This document shows positions 51,731 to 61,873 of a DNA stretch of 64,000 nt, piece by piece; position 1 is the stretch's first letter; every line of letters begins with the position of its first letter. The stretch is from Klenkia soli (GTDB lineage Bacteria > Actinomycetota > Actinomycetes > Mycobacteriales > Geodermatophilaceae): positions 1-64,000 of the forward strand of contig NZ_FNIR01000001.1 in NCBI RefSeq assembly GCF_900103975.1. The letters are read 5' to 3'. The notes beneath the pieces were generated by a model, which worked only from the letters and a program-made list of their open reading frames with translations, had not been told where the DNA came from and ran no database searches. Made by a program: the position numbers and the translations under genes.

Positions 51731-52921
51731 ATGGTCTCCCTGGGCACGCCCCTGTCCCCCTCGGCCACCCGCGTGATGCTGCTGGGCAGCGGCGAGCTGG
51801 CCAAGGAGGTGCTGATCGCGCTGCAGCGGCTCGGCGTCGAGACCATCGCGGTCGACCGGTACGCGGACGCCCCCGGGCACCAGGTCGCGCACCACGCCCG
51901 CACCATCACGATGAGCGACCCCGACCAGTTGCGCGCGCTGGTCGAGGCGGAGCGGCCCGACGTCGTCGTCCCGGAGATCGAGGCCATCGCCACCCCGACC
52001 CTGGTCGAGCTGGAGGCCGAGGGCGTACGGGTGGTGCCCACCGCCCGTGCCGCTCGGCTGACCATGGACCGCGAGGGCATCCGCCGGCTCGCCGCCGAGA
52101 CCCTCGGGCTGCCCACCAGCCCCTACCGGTTCTGCGACTCGCTCGAGGAGCTGCAGGCCGGCGCCGCGGCGGTCGGGTTCCCGTGCGTGGTGAAGCCGGT
52201 GATGAGCTCGTCGGGCAAGGGCCAGAGCACCGTGCGCACCGCCGAGGACGTCGAAGGGGCCTGGGCGTACGCGATGGCCGGCAGCCGGGTGGCCGGCACC
52301 CGGGTGATCGTCGAGGGCTTCGTCGACTTCGACTACGAGATCACCCTGCTGACCGTGCGCTCCCTGCGCGACGGGCAGATCGTGACCGGGTTCTGCGCGC
52401 CCATCGGCCACCGGCAGGAGTCCGGCGACTACGTGGAGAGCTGGCAGCCGCAGCCGATGAGCGCGGTGGCGCTGGAGCGGGCGCAGGCGATCGCCGCAGC
52501 GGTCACCGGCGACCTGGGTGGCCTGGGCCTGTTCGGCGTCGAGCTGTTCGTGCGCGGGGACGACGTGTGGTTCTCCGAGGTCAGCCCCCGCCCGCACGAC
52601 ACCGGCATGGTCACCATGACCACCCAGTGGCAGGACGAGTTCGAGCTGCACGCCCGCGCCCTGCTCGGCCTGCCGGTGGACACCTCGCTGCGCAACACCG
52701 GCGCCTCCGCCGTGGTCTACGGCGGTGTCGAGGCCACCGGGATCGTGTTCGACGGCGTCGACGAGGCCCTGGCGCTGCCCGGGGTGCAGCTGCGGCTGTT
52801 CGGCAAGCCCGAGAGCTTCACCCGCCGGCGGATGGGCGTGGCGCTGGCTCGTGCCGAGGACGTCGACACCGCCCGGGCCACCGCCCGGGAGGCGGCCGGC
52901 CGGGTGCGGCCCCGCGCCTGA
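51731..52921 (+). CDS. purT: Formate-dependent phosphoribosylglycinamide formyltransferase
   Basis: A 396-residue ATP-grasp enzyme that makes formyl-GAR from GAR, formate and ATP in purine synthesis, an alternative to folate-dependent PurN. It has [13 protein letters not shown] at the N-terminus, [11 protein letters not shown], the ATP-grasp [30 protein letters not shown] and the metal site [19 protein letters not shown] at 51731. It ends exactly where the convergent glycosylase-like gene ends (adjacent stop codons). Confidence 0.93.
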   Translation: MVSLGTPLSPSATRVMLLGSGELAKEVLIALQRLGVETIAVDRYADAPGHQVAHHARTITMSDPDQLRALVEAERPDVVVPEIEAIATPTLVELEAEGVRVVPTARAARLTMDREGIRRLAAETLGLPTSPYRFCDSLEELQAGAAAVGFPCVVKPVMSSSGKGQSTVRTAEDVEGAWAYAMAGSRVAGTRVIVEGFVDFDYEITLLTVRSLRDGQIVTGFCAPIGHRQESGDYVESWQPQPMSAVALERAQAIAAAVTGDLGGLGLFGVELFVRGDDVWFSEVSPRPHDTGMVTMTTQWQDEFELHARALLGLPVDTSLRNTGASAVVYGGVEATGIVFDGVDEALALPGVQLRLFGKPESFTRRRMGVALARAEDVDTARATAREAAGRVRPRA

Positions 52922-53983
52922 TCAACCCTCTCCGCGGAAGGCCAGCGCCGCCGCCGCGGCCTCCTCGGCCCCCGGCACTTCGTGGAACGGGCTGACCTGC
53001 GCCGTCGCCCGCCCGCGCACGACGACGCGCTTCCAGGTGCCCACCACCTCGCCGTCCTCGACCAGCATGGGTGCGAACACCCCGTTGCCCCCGGGGACGA
53101 CGGCGGTGGAGCGCTCGGGCGCGAGGACGTGGGAGCGGTCGGTCACCCCCAGCAGCAGCTCGTCGAACCCGGCCAGCGCCCGCACGCCGTCGGGTTCGGC
53201 CGGGGGCGGATCGCCGAGGGTCCAGAGCACGGCGCCGCCGCAGCGCAGGTCGGTCAGCTCGTCGCGGACGGCGGCGAACCCGGCCCGCACCTCGGTCAGC
53301 GTCAGCCCGGTCCACCAGGCGAGGTCGCGCTCGGTGGCCGGGCCGTGCCCCGCCAGGTACCGCCGCACCACCTCGGCGACGGCCGCCGGGCGGTCGGCGG
53401 CCGCCTGGCCCGGCGCCCACTCGTCGAGCAGCACGAAGGCCTGCACCGGCCCCCCGGGCGAGGTGCCCCGCGCCGGCCCGAGGCACAGCAGGCCCTGCTG
53501 GGCGAGCCGGCCGTAGAGGTGCGGGAGCCGCTGCCCCGAGACGTCCAGGCCGGCGGCGGACCAGCAGGCCCCCAGCTCGGGCCGGGTCAGCGCTCCCCCG
53601 CCGGCCAGCTCGGCGCGGGCGACGTCGGCGGCCAGGTCGACGTCGTCGTCGGTGATGCCCAGCTGCCGGTGCCGGGGCTCGGCGGTGCGCATCTGGCGCT
53701 CGCCGGTCAGGGACAGCAGCAGCCGCAGGTCGGCCGGGGTGGTGGCGAACAGGGTGCCGCGCATCGGCCAGGCCCGCACGACCTCGGCTGCGGCGAACGC
53801 CGCCCAGACGTCGGCGACGGTGCTGCCGGGGACCCGGGACCCGATCGCCCACTCGGCCTGCCGGAGGTCCTGCGCCTGCAGCGCCAGCAGGCCGGTGACC
53901 GTGGCGGTGGCCCCGCCCCGCGGACGGGTCAGGCCGAGGGCGGCCAGCCGCATGCGGCGCAGTGCCGCGACGTCGACGTCCAT
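52922..53983 (-). CDS. AlkZ-like winged-helix DNA glycosylase (HTH_42 family)
   Basis: A 353-residue protein with tandem winged-helix repeats of the HTH_42 family, whose characterised members (AlkZ, YcaQ) excise alkylated or crosslinked bases. The catalytic QxQ motif is visible in LLALQAQDLRQA near residue 36. Other typical stretches are VVRAWPMRGTLFATTPAD, DLAWWTGLTLTEVR and FDELLLGVTDRS. The QAQ form places it nearer AlkZ/AlkX than YcaQ, which uses QxD. The ATG at 53983 follows GGGAGG. No antibiotic cluster is near, so a general repair role is more likely than self-resistance. Confidence 0.82.
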   Translation of the reverse strand: MDVDVAALRRMRLAALGLTRPRGGATATVTGLLALQAQDLRQAEWAIGSRVPGSTVADVWAAFAAAEVVRAWPMRGTLFATTPADLRLLLSLTGERQMRTAEPRHRQLGITDDDVDLAADVARAELAGGGALTRPELGACWSAAGLDVSGQRLPHLYGRLAQQGLLCLGPARGTSPGGPVQAFVLLDEWAPGQAAADRPAAVAEVVRRYLAGHGPATERDLAWWTGLTLTEVRAGFAAVRDELTDLRCGGAVLWTLGDPPPAEPDGVRALAGFDELLLGVTDRSHVLAPERSTAVVPGGNGVFAPMLVEDGEVVGTWKRVVVRGRATAQVSPFHEVPGAEEAAAAALAFRGEG

Positions 53984-54120
53984 GGGGCCTCCCGGGGGTC
54001 GGCGGCGACGGTAGCGGTCGGCACCGACGATCCGGGCCCCGTCGTCCACCGTCGGGCCCGCTGTCCACAGATGACCCGGCAGGGCCGGGATCGTCGGGGT
54101 CCTGCGGCACGCTGCTGGTC

Positions 54121-55356
54121 ATGCGCACCCCGTGGCGGACCGTCGGCCGTCCCCCCGCCGACCCCGACCCGCTCGAGCTGCTGCGGGCCGCCGCGGTGCT
54201 GGCGCGCGAACCGGGCGTGCCCGCCGAGGAGCTCGACCCGCTGACCGGCGCCCTGGCCCGCAGCCACCCCGACCTCGACCTCCCGGGGGCCGAGCCGGCG
54301 CTGGCCGAGGCCGTGGCCGCGCTGTACGAGCGCGGGTGGCAACCGGCCGACGTCGTGCACATCGCCCACCGCCGGGTCAGCCGCCGGGCCGCCGCACTGG
54401 TCGCCGCGGTCGTGCTCGCGCAGGCACGGGTCTCCCGGGCCGCGGCGCGGGCGCCGCGCGGCTGGGTGGACCAGCTCGACGCCCTGCCCCCTGCCGTCGG
54501 GCTGGCCGGCTGGTGGGCCGGCACCGGCGTCGACCCGGCGACCGCCTGGCGCGACGTCGCCCGGGTGCTGGCGCTGCTCCCGGTGCTGCCGCCGCTGCAG
54601 CGGCTGGTCCCCGGCCCGGCCGGGTGGCCGCCGCAGCGCCGGGACGACGCCCCCACCCCGGCCGGTCCGGTCGACGAGAAGGTGCTGGGCCGGGTGCGGG
54701 CGTTGCTGGCCAAGGCCGAGCGCACCGAGTTCCCCGAGGAGGCCGACGCGCTCACCGGCAAGGCCCAGGAGCTGATGAGCCGGTACGCCATCGACAGCGC
54801 GGTGCTCGCCGACCAGCAGGCCACCGACCTGGGGGCCGGTGTGGTCGCCCGCCGGCTGCACCTGGCCGACCCCTACGCGTCGGCCAAGGCCGGCCTGCTG
54901 CACGCCGTCGCCGCGGCCAACGGTTGCCAGGTGGTCCTGCTCCGCGACCTGGGCATCGCCACCGTGGTGGGGCTGCCCGTCGACCTGGAGCTGGTCGACC
55001 TGCTGTTCACCTCGTTGCTGCTGCAGGCCACCCGGGCGCTGGCCGACGCCACCCGCGCCGGGGGCGGCACGGCCGTCTTCAAGCGGGGCTTCCTGCTCGC
55101 CTACGCCGCGCGGGTCGGCGAACGCCTGGCCGCCGCGGGCGAGCGGGCCACGGCGGAGGCAGCCGGTCAGCACGGCGGGGCGCTGGTCCCGGTGCTCGCC
55201 CGCCGCGACGCCGCCGTGCAGGAGCGGGTCGGTGACCTGTTCCCGCGACTGCGCCGCGGGAGGGCCCGCACGGTCGACCCCGAGGGCTGGTGGGCCGGTC
55301 GCCGGGCTGCCGACTCCGCCGACCTGGGGTCCGGGCGGTCGCCCCTGCCGCGGTGA
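54121..55356 (+). CDS. DUF2786 domain protein
   Basis: A 411-residue protein. DUF2786 begins near residue 184 (VLGRVRALLAKAERTEFPEE, then ADALTGKAQELMSRYAID), a short helical domain found in phage and actinobacterial proteins. The N-terminal 180 residues are helical and Ala/Arg-rich, and the C-terminal part (VVGLPVDLELVDLLFTSLLL) resembles the DUF7168-type region often following DUF2786. No catalytic motif is evident. The ATG at 54121 lacks a clear ribosome site. Function unknown. Confidence 0.78.
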   Translation: MRTPWRTVGRPPADPDPLELLRAAAVLAREPGVPAEELDPLTGALARSHPDLDLPGAEPALAEAVAALYERGWQPADVVHIAHRRVSRRAAALVAAVVLAQARVSRAAARAPRGWVDQLDALPPAVGLAGWWAGTGVDPATAWRDVARVLALLPVLPPLQRLVPGPAGWPPQRRDDAPTPAGPVDEKVLGRVRALLAKAERTEFPEEADALTGKAQELMSRYAIDSAVLADQQATDLGAGVVARRLHLADPYASAKAGLLHAVAAANGCQVVLLRDLGIATVVGLPVDLELVDLLFTSLLLQATRALADATRAGGGTAVFKRGFLLAYAARVGERLAAAGERATAEAAGQHGGALVPVLARRDAAVQERVGDLFPRLRRGRARTVDPEGWWAGRRAADSADLGSGRSPLPR

Positions 55357-55367
55357 ACGCGGGGAGG

Positions 55368-56390
55368 TCAGCGCGGGGCCGGCCCCGTGGAGGCGCGCAC
55401 CACCAGGCGCCCCGGCACGACCACCGGGCACCCGGTGGACCACCGCTCGGAGGCACCGATCCGCTCGACCAGCACGTCCACGCAGCGTCGGCCGACCTCG
55501 GCGAAGTCCTGGTGCACCGTGGTCAGCGGGGGCCGCAGGTACCCGGCCTCGGCGATGTCGTCGAAGCCGACCACGCTGACCTGACCGGGCACGTCGACCC
55601 CGGCCTCGGCCAGCGCCCGGATCATCCCCAGCGCCATGTGGTCGTTGGCCACGAACACCCCGGTCACCTCGGGCCACCGGTCGCGCAGCAGCAGGCCGGC
55701 GTCGTAGCCCGACCGGGCGCTCCAGTCACCGGGCAGCGGGTCGCGCACGGCCAGCCCGGCCGCGGTGAGGGCCTGCTGCCAGCCGTCGAGCCGGGCCTCG
55801 GCCTCGAGCCAGTCCTGCCGGCCGCGCACGTGGGCGATCTCGGTGTGCCCGAGCTCGATCAGGTGCCGGGTCGCCTGCAGCGCGCCGTCGACCTGGTCCA
55901 CGACCACCGAGGGCACCCCCGGGGCTGCACCGCCCTCGACGGCGACCGCCGGCAGGTCGGCGGGCAGCCCGGCCATGACCTGCACCGCGGCCCGCTGCGG
56001 GGCGAGCACCACCACGCCGCACACCGACTGCGCCACCAACCGGTCCACGGCGTCGGCGAAGGCCTGCGGGTGCGGGTCGGGCACGGTGACGACCTGCACC
56101 TCGTAGCCGGCGGCGCGGGCGGCCTGCTCGAGGCTGAAGAGGGTGCTGGCCGGGCCGTGCAGCGTGGTGTCGAAGGCGATCACGCCGATGGTGTCGGACT
56201 GCCGTCGGGCCAGCGCCCGGGCGGTGAGGTTGCGGCGGTAGCCGAGCTCGGCCATCGCCGCCAGCACCTTCGCCCGGGTCTCCTCCTTGACGTAGGGGTG
56301 GTCGTTGAGCACCCGGGAGACCGTCTGGTGGGAGACCCCGGCGAGCTGGGCGACGTCGGCCATCACGGGCCGGGCCGGACGCTCGTCCAC
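55368..56390 (-). CDS. LacI-family transcriptional repressor
   Basis: A 340-residue LacI-type regulator. The N-terminal helix-turn-helix is MADVAQLAGVSHQTVSRVLN, followed by the hinge helix (NLTARALARRQSDTIG) and a periplasmic-binding-like sensor with VFVANDHMALGMIRAL and VSVVGFDDI. The GTG at 56390 follows AGGAGG. Its likely operator lies between it and the divergent aldose epimerase gene, so both are probably under its control and the effector is probably a hexose or related sugar. Confidence 0.9.
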   Translation of the reverse strand: MDERPARPVMADVAQLAGVSHQTVSRVLNDHPYVKEETRAKVLAAMAELGYRRNLTARALARRQSDTIGVIAFDTTLHGPASTLFSLEQAARAAGYEVQVVTVPDPHPQAFADAVDRLVAQSVCGVVVLAPQRAAVQVMAGLPADLPAVAVEGGAAPGVPSVVVDQVDGALQATRHLIELGHTEIAHVRGRQDWLEAEARLDGWQQALTAAGLAVRDPLPGDWSARSGYDAGLLLRDRWPEVTGVFVANDHMALGMIRALAEAGVDVPGQVSVVGFDDIAEAGYLRPPLTTVHQDFAEVGRRCVDVLVERIGASERWSTGCPVVVPGRLVVRASTGPAPR

Positions 56391-56445
56391 GTCGCACCTC
56401 CTCCTGACCGTCGTCCGACGGCATCGTGGCACGCCGACCCGTGCC

Positions 56446-56459
56446 TGTTAGCGTTAACA
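56446..56459. promoter_or_regulatory. LacI-type operator
   Basis: TGTTAGCGTTAACA, a 14-bp near-palindrome (6 of 7 half-site positions match) with the central CG typical of LacI-family sites. It lies between the divergent lacI-type and aldose epimerase genes. Confidence 0.7.
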
Positions 56460-56487
56460 AGAGTCCCACATCACACCAGGAGCACCC

Positions 56488-57397
56488 GTGTCCGCAGTCC
56501 CTCCGTCCGGTGCCCAGCACGAGCTCGCCCTGGACGACGTCCGGGCTGTGGTGACCGAGGTCGGCGGTGGGCTGCGCAGCCTCACGGTGGCCGACCGCGA
56601 CCTCGTCGTCGGCTTCCCGGTCGACGTCCCCCGCCCCCTGTACCGCGGGTCGGTGCTCGCGCCGTGGCCCAACCGGGTGGCCGACGGGCGGTACTCCACC
56701 GCCGGCGGCGAGCAGCAGCTGGCGCTCACCGAGCCCGATCGCGGCAACGCCCTGCACGGGCTCACCTGCTGGAGCGCGTGGGGATTGCTGGACCGCACCC
56801 CGTCGTCCCTGCGGCTGGGGGTGCGGATCTGGCCGCAGCAGGGCTGGCCGCACCTGCTGGACGTCGTCGTCGGGTACGAGCTGACCCCGACCGGGCTGCG
56901 GTGGACCGTCGAGGGCACCAACCCCGGGGGGGCCCCGGCCCCCTGGGGCAGCTCGGTGCACCCTTACCTGGTCGCCGGGGCCGGCCGCGTCGACGACTGG
57001 GAGCTCGAGCTGGACGCCGCCCAGGTGCTCACCGTCGACGACGAGCGCCTGCTGCCGACCGGCCTGGTCGACGTGGGCAGCACCGACCTGGACCTCCGCA
57101 CCCGGCGATCCCTGCGCGGGCTGGCGATCGACCACGCCTACACCGGGCTCGGCGCCGCCGACCGGGCCACCGCCCGGGTCTGGGCAGCCGACGGCAGCGG
57201 CGTGGCGATGCACTGGTCGGCGGCCGACCTGCCGTGGGTGCAGGTGCACACCGCCGACCGCCCCGACCCCGCCGACGACCGGGTGGGTCTGGCGGTCGAG
57301 CCGATGACCTGCCCGCCGGATGCCCTGAACTCCGGCACCGACCTGGTCGTGCTGCAGCCCGGCGACGCGCACGCCGCCACCTGGGAGATCGAGGCGC

Positions 57398-57408
<11 letters not shown>
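56488..57408 (+). CDS. Aldose 1-epimerase (GalM-like)
   Basis: A 306-residue mutarotase that interconverts alpha and beta anomers of aldohexoses. It has VLAPWPNRVADGRY, GNALHGLTCW (substrate His), SSVHPYLVAG (catalytic His) and the late VEPMTCPPDALNSG (catalytic Glu), all as in GalM. The GTG at 56488 follows AGGAG. It is controlled by the LacI-type operator just upstream. Its last 11 bases overlap the convergent BtuF-like gene. Confidence 0.9.
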
Positions 57409-58279
<871 letters not shown>

Positions 58280-58321
58280 GACCCGACGGTAGGCCCTGGA
58301 CGCAGGCCGTAGCGTCGCCGC

Positions 58322-58720
58322 ATGGACCTGCCCCCGGCGCTGCTCGAGCTGCTCCGCTCCCCCGCACCGTGCTTCATCGCGACGCTGATGCCCGACGGCG
58401 GGCCACAGCTGACCCAGACCTGGGTGGACGTCGACGAGCAGGGCCGGATCGTGGTCAACACCGTCGCCGGGTTCCAGAAGGTGCGCAACGTCGAGCGGGA
58501 CGCCCGGGTCGCGCTGAACGTCGCCGACCCGGCCGACACGTCGCGCTACTTCGGGGTCCGCGGCCGGGTCGTCGACATCACCGCCGACGGCGCCGTCGAG
58601 CACATCGAGGCACTCGCGCAGAAGTACACCGGCGGCCCGTACCCCTGGTACGGCGGTCGCGACCAGCAGCGGCTGAAGGTCACGATCGAGGCGGACTCGG
58701 TGCACTCCCCGCGGGGCTGA
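58322..58720 (+). CDS. PPOX-class flavin/F420-dependent enzyme
   Basis: A 132-residue split-barrel protein of the pyridoxamine-5-phosphate oxidase-like superfamily. Characteristic are PCFIATLMPDGGPQLTQTWV at the N-terminus, VVNTVAGFQKVRNVERD (phosphate-binding, F420 branch) and YFGVRGRVVDI. It probably reduces or oxidises a small molecule with F420 or flavin. ATG at 58322, divergent from the BtuF-like gene by 42 bases, and 26 bases upstream of the GntR gene. Confidence 0.86.
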   Translation: MDLPPALLELLRSPAPCFIATLMPDGGPQLTQTWVDVDEQGRIVVNTVAGFQKVRNVERDARVALNVADPADTSRYFGVRGRVVDITADGAVEHIEALAQKYTGGPYPWYGGRDQQRLKVTIEADSVHSPRG

Positions 58721-58746
58721 GCACACCGCGCCGGACCGGAGGACCC

Positions 58747-59427
58747 ATGAGCCGTCGACGCCCTCCCGCGCCGTGGGTGCAGGCCCTGGCCGCGGCCCGG
58801 GACGCACCCTCGCGCACGCTGGTGCTGGACGAACTGCGCGGCGCCATCGTCTCCGGGCTGGTCCGGCCGGGGGCACCCATCCCGCTGGACGACGTCGCCG
58901 CCCGCTTCTCGCTCAGCCGCATCCCGGTGCGCGAGGCGATCATGACCCTGGTGGCCGAGGGGTTGGTCGTGCACCAGCCGCGGGGCGCGTACGTGGTGGC
59001 CCGGCTGACCCGCGAGGAGCTGGCCGAGCTGTACGTGGTGCGGGCCAGCCTGGAGGCCGCGGCCCTGGCCGCCGCGGTGCCGCGCGCCACCGACGAGGAC
59101 GTCGCCGCCGCGGCCCGCATCCTCCGCGAGCTCGAGGCCGGTGGCAGCGTCGAGGACCACCACCGGCGCAGCCGCAGGTTCCACCTGGCCCTGATCGAGC
59201 CGTGCCGCATGCACCGGCTGGTCGAGATGCTCGAGCGGGCCTGGAACGTCACCGAGCCGGGTCGGCCGATGTCGCACGCGTCCGCGGCGGAGACGGCAGC
59301 GCTGGCCGCCGACCACGTCGCCATGCTCGACGCCCTGGCCGCCCGCGACGGCGCCGCGCTGGTCCGGGTCAGCGGCGCGCACCACGCCCGGTTGCAGGCC
59401 ATCGTCGCGGCCCTGCCGGAGGACTGA
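58747..59427 (+). CDS. GntR/FadR-subfamily regulator
   Basis: A 226-residue GntR protein. The winged helix spans about residues 22-90 (LDELRGAIVSGLVRPG, then FSLSRIPVREAIMTLVAEG), followed by an FCD ligand domain with the helices ELYVVRASLEAAALAAA and DHHRRSRRFHLALIE (metal-binding His). The ATG at 58747 follows GGAGGA. It precedes the NCS1 permease operon by 138 bases and is the likely regulator; the ligand may be a hydantoin, purine-ring product or amino acid. Confidence 0.87.
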   Translation: MSRRRPPAPWVQALAAARDAPSRTLVLDELRGAIVSGLVRPGAPIPLDDVAARFSLSRIPVREAIMTLVAEGLVVHQPRGAYVVARLTREELAELYVVRASLEAAALAAAVPRATDEDVAAAARILRELEAGGSVEDHHRRSRRFHLALIEPCRMHRLVEMLERAWNVTEPGRPMSHASAAETAALAADHVAMLDALAARDGAALVRVSGAHHARLQAIVAALPED

Positions 59428-59565
59428 CCGGCGCGCCCCGCGGACGCGCCGCCGGGCGCCGCGGATATACCCGGGACGCAACCCAGGGGCAACACCGGAT
59501 TCCTAGCGTCCACGCCACCGACGACCTCCCGTCACCGTCGGCCCGTCCCCCGCGCAGGAGTCCCG

Positions 59566-61092
59566 ATGACCACCACCGCTGAACCCCCGGTCCCCGCCGG
59601 CCACACCACCACCGCACCGTCGGCCGCGGCGCCGGGCGGCGCCGTCGTCAGCCCCGGGTACGACCCCCGGCTGACCAACGAGGACCTCGCGCCGCTGAAG
59701 GAGCAGCGCTGGACCTCCTACAACATCTTCGCGTTCTGGATGTCCGACGTGCACTCCGTGGGCGGCTACATCACCGCCGGCAGCCTGTTCGCCCTGGGCA
59801 TCGCCGCGTGGCAGGTGCTGCTCGCCCTGGTGGTCGGCATCGTCATCGTGCAGGTCTTCGTCAACCTGGTGGCCAAGCCCAGCCAGTCGACCGGGGTGCC
59901 CTACCCGGTGATCAACCGGGCCATCTTCGGCGTGAAGGGGGCCAACATCCCGGCGATCATCCGCGGGCTGATCGCGGTGGCCTGGTACGGCGTGCAGACC
60001 TTCCTGGCCGCGTCGAGCCTGAACATCATCTTCCTGAAGTTCATCCCGGCGTCGGAGTCGTTGCTGGGCCCGTCGTTCGTCGGGCTCTCGGCGCTGGGCT
60101 GGATCTCCTTCGCGATCCTCTGGGTCGCCCAGGCGGCGCTGTTCTGGCGCGGCATGGAGACCATCAAGCGGTTCATCGACTTCGCCGGCCCCGCCGTCTA
60201 CGTCGTGATGATCGCGCTGGCCGGCTACCTGGTGGCGAAGGCGGGGATCTCGAACATCGACCTCGAGCTGCACACCGGTCCGACGCTGACCGGCTGGGCG
60301 AGCATCTCGGCGATGGTCGGTGCGATCGCGCTGGTCGTCTCCTACTTCTCCGGCCCGATGCTGAACTTCGGCGACTTCGCCCGGTACGGCCGGAGCTTCG
60401 CCGCGGTGAAGCGCGGCAACTTCCTCGGGCTGCCGGTCAACTTCCTGTTCTTCTCGATCCTGACCGTCATCTGCGCCTCGGCCACCGTCCCCGTGTTCGG
60501 CGAGCTGATCACCGACCCGATCGCGACCGTGGCGGCCATCGACACCCCGGTGGCGATCCTGCTCGGCGGGCTGACCTTCGTCACCGCCACCGTCGGCATC
60601 AACATCGTCGCCAACTTCATCGCCCCCGCCTTCGACTTCTCCAACGTGGCGCCGCAGCGGATCAGCTGGCGGACCGGCGGCATGATCGCCGCCGTCGGCT
60701 CGGTGCTGCTCACGCCGTGGAACTGGTACGACAGCGCCGACGGCATCCGGTACAGCCTGGGCATCCTCGGCAGCCTGATCGGGCCGCTGTTCGGCATCCT
60801 GATCGCCGGCTACTACCTCGCGGCCCAGCAGCGGATCGCCGTCGACGACATGTACTCGATGGCCCCGACCGGCCGGTACTGGTTCCGCGGCGGCTACAAC
60901 CCCAACGCGATCATCGCCGTCGCGGTGGCCGGGTTGCCGGCGATCGCGCTGAGCCTGTTCACCTCGGTGGGCGACTACGGCTGGTTCATCGGCTGCGGCC
61001 TGGCCTTCGCCGCCTTCACGGTCCTGGAGCGGGTGCGGCCGATGATCCCGCAGCTCGACCCGTCGGCGCCGGACGTGATCGTGGGGGCATGA
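59566..61092 (+). CDS. NCS1-family nucleobase/hydantoin permease
   Basis: A 508-residue, 12-helix cation symporter of the NCS1 family (cytosine, purines, uracil, thiamine, allantoin, hydantoin). Family motifs are NEDLAPLKEQRWTSYNIFAFWMSD at the first helix (given here in parts: NEDLAPLKEQRW and FAFWMSDVHS), GVKGANIPAIIRG, AWYGVQTFLA and NFGDFARYGRS. The pairing with a hydantoin/aspartate racemase argues for hydantoin or allantoin uptake. ATG at 59566 after AGGAG. The stop overlaps the racemase ATG (ATGA). Confidence 0.91.
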   Translation: MTTTAEPPVPAGHTTTAPSAAAPGGAVVSPGYDPRLTNEDLAPLKEQRWTSYNIFAFWMSDVHSVGGYITAGSLFALGIAAWQVLLALVVGIVIVQVFVNLVAKPSQSTGVPYPVINRAIFGVKGANIPAIIRGLIAVAWYGVQTFLAASSLNIIFLKFIPASESLLGPSFVGLSALGWISFAILWVAQAALFWRGMETIKRFIDFAGPAVYVVMIALAGYLVAKAGISNIDLELHTGPTLTGWASISAMVGAIALVVSYFSGPMLNFGDFARYGRSFAAVKRGNFLGLPVNFLFFSILTVICASATVPVFGELITDPIATVAAIDTPVAILLGGLTFVTATVGINIVANFIAPAFDFSNVAPQRISWRTGGMIAAVGSVLLTPWNWYDSADGIRYSLGILGSLIGPLFGILIAGYYLAAQQRIAVDDMYSMAPTGRYWFRGGYNPNAIIAVAVAGLPAIALSLFTSVGDYGWFIGCGLAFAAFTVLERVRPMIPQLDPSAPDVIVGA

Positions 61093-61850
61093 CCGTGCTG
61101 ATGCAGGTGATCAACCCCAACACCAGCGCGTCGATGACCGACCTGATCGGCGTGAGCGCCCGGGCCGCCGCCGGGCCCGGCACCGAGGTGGTCGCCGTCC
61201 ACCCGGGGATGGGTCCGGCGTCCATCGAGTGCCACTACGACGAGGCGCTCGCCGTCCCCGGCCTGCTCGCCCAGGTCGCGGCCGGCGAGGCCGCCGGCGC
61301 CGCCGGGCACGTGATCGCCTGCTTCGGCGACCCCGGCCTGGACGCCGCCCGCGAGCTGGCGGCCGGTCCGGTGGTCGGCATCGCCGAGGCGGCCATGCGG
61401 ACGGCGACCCACCTCGGTCGCCGGTTCGGGGTGGTCACCACGCTGGCCCGGACCACCGGGCGGGCCTGGGAGCTGGCCACCCGCTACGGCGTGCGCGAGC
61501 AGTGCGCGACGGTGCGGGCGGTCGAGATCCCCGTGCTGGAGCTGGAGACCGACCCGGCGGCGCGGTCCCGGATCGCCGCCGAGTGCGCCGACGTGGTGGC
61601 CCGCGACGGCTGCGACGCGGTGGTGCTCGGCTGCGCCGGGATGGCCGACCTCGCCCGGGAGCTGACCGCCCGGGTCGGCGTCCCGGTGGTCGACGGCGTC
61701 GCGGCCGCGGTCGTCACCGTCGAGGGCCTGGTGCGGCTCGGGCTGACGACGGGCAAGCGCGGGGAGTACGCCCCGCCGGTGCCCAAGGCCTACTCCGGGG
61801 CACTGGCCCGGTTCGGCGGCGGATCGCCGGGCGTCCCGCAGACCGTGTGA
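61089..61850 (+). CDS. Asp/Glu/hydantoin racemase family protein
   Basis: A 253-residue racemase-fold enzyme. The two catalytic cysteines expected for cofactor-independent proton transfer are in IACFGDPGLD and LGCAGMADL. VINPNTSASMTDLI is the usual N-terminal signature of hydantoin racemases (HyuA type). It would racemise 5-substituted hydantoins or allantoin taken up by the coupled NCS1 permease. No hydantoinase or carbamoylase gene is within the window, so the pathway is incomplete here. Confidence 0.89.
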   Translation: MTVLMQVINPNTSASMTDLIGVSARAAAGPGTEVVAVHPGMGPASIECHYDEALAVPGLLAQVAAGEAAGAAGHVIACFGDPGLDAARELAAGPVVGIAEAAMRTATHLGRRFGVVTTLARTTGRAWELATRYGVREQCATVRAVEIPVLELETDPAARSRIAAECADVVARDGCDAVVLGCAGMADLARELTARVGVPVVDGVAAAVVTVEGLVRLGLTTGKRGEYAPPVPKAYSGALARFGGGSPGVPQTV

Positions 61851-61873
61851 GGTGCGGCGGCGAGGATGGGGCC

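Noticed and set aside
59429-59451. Hairpin CGGCGCG...CGCGCCG after the GntR gene
   Set aside because: A 7-bp GC-only stem with a 9-base loop is expected by chance at this base composition.
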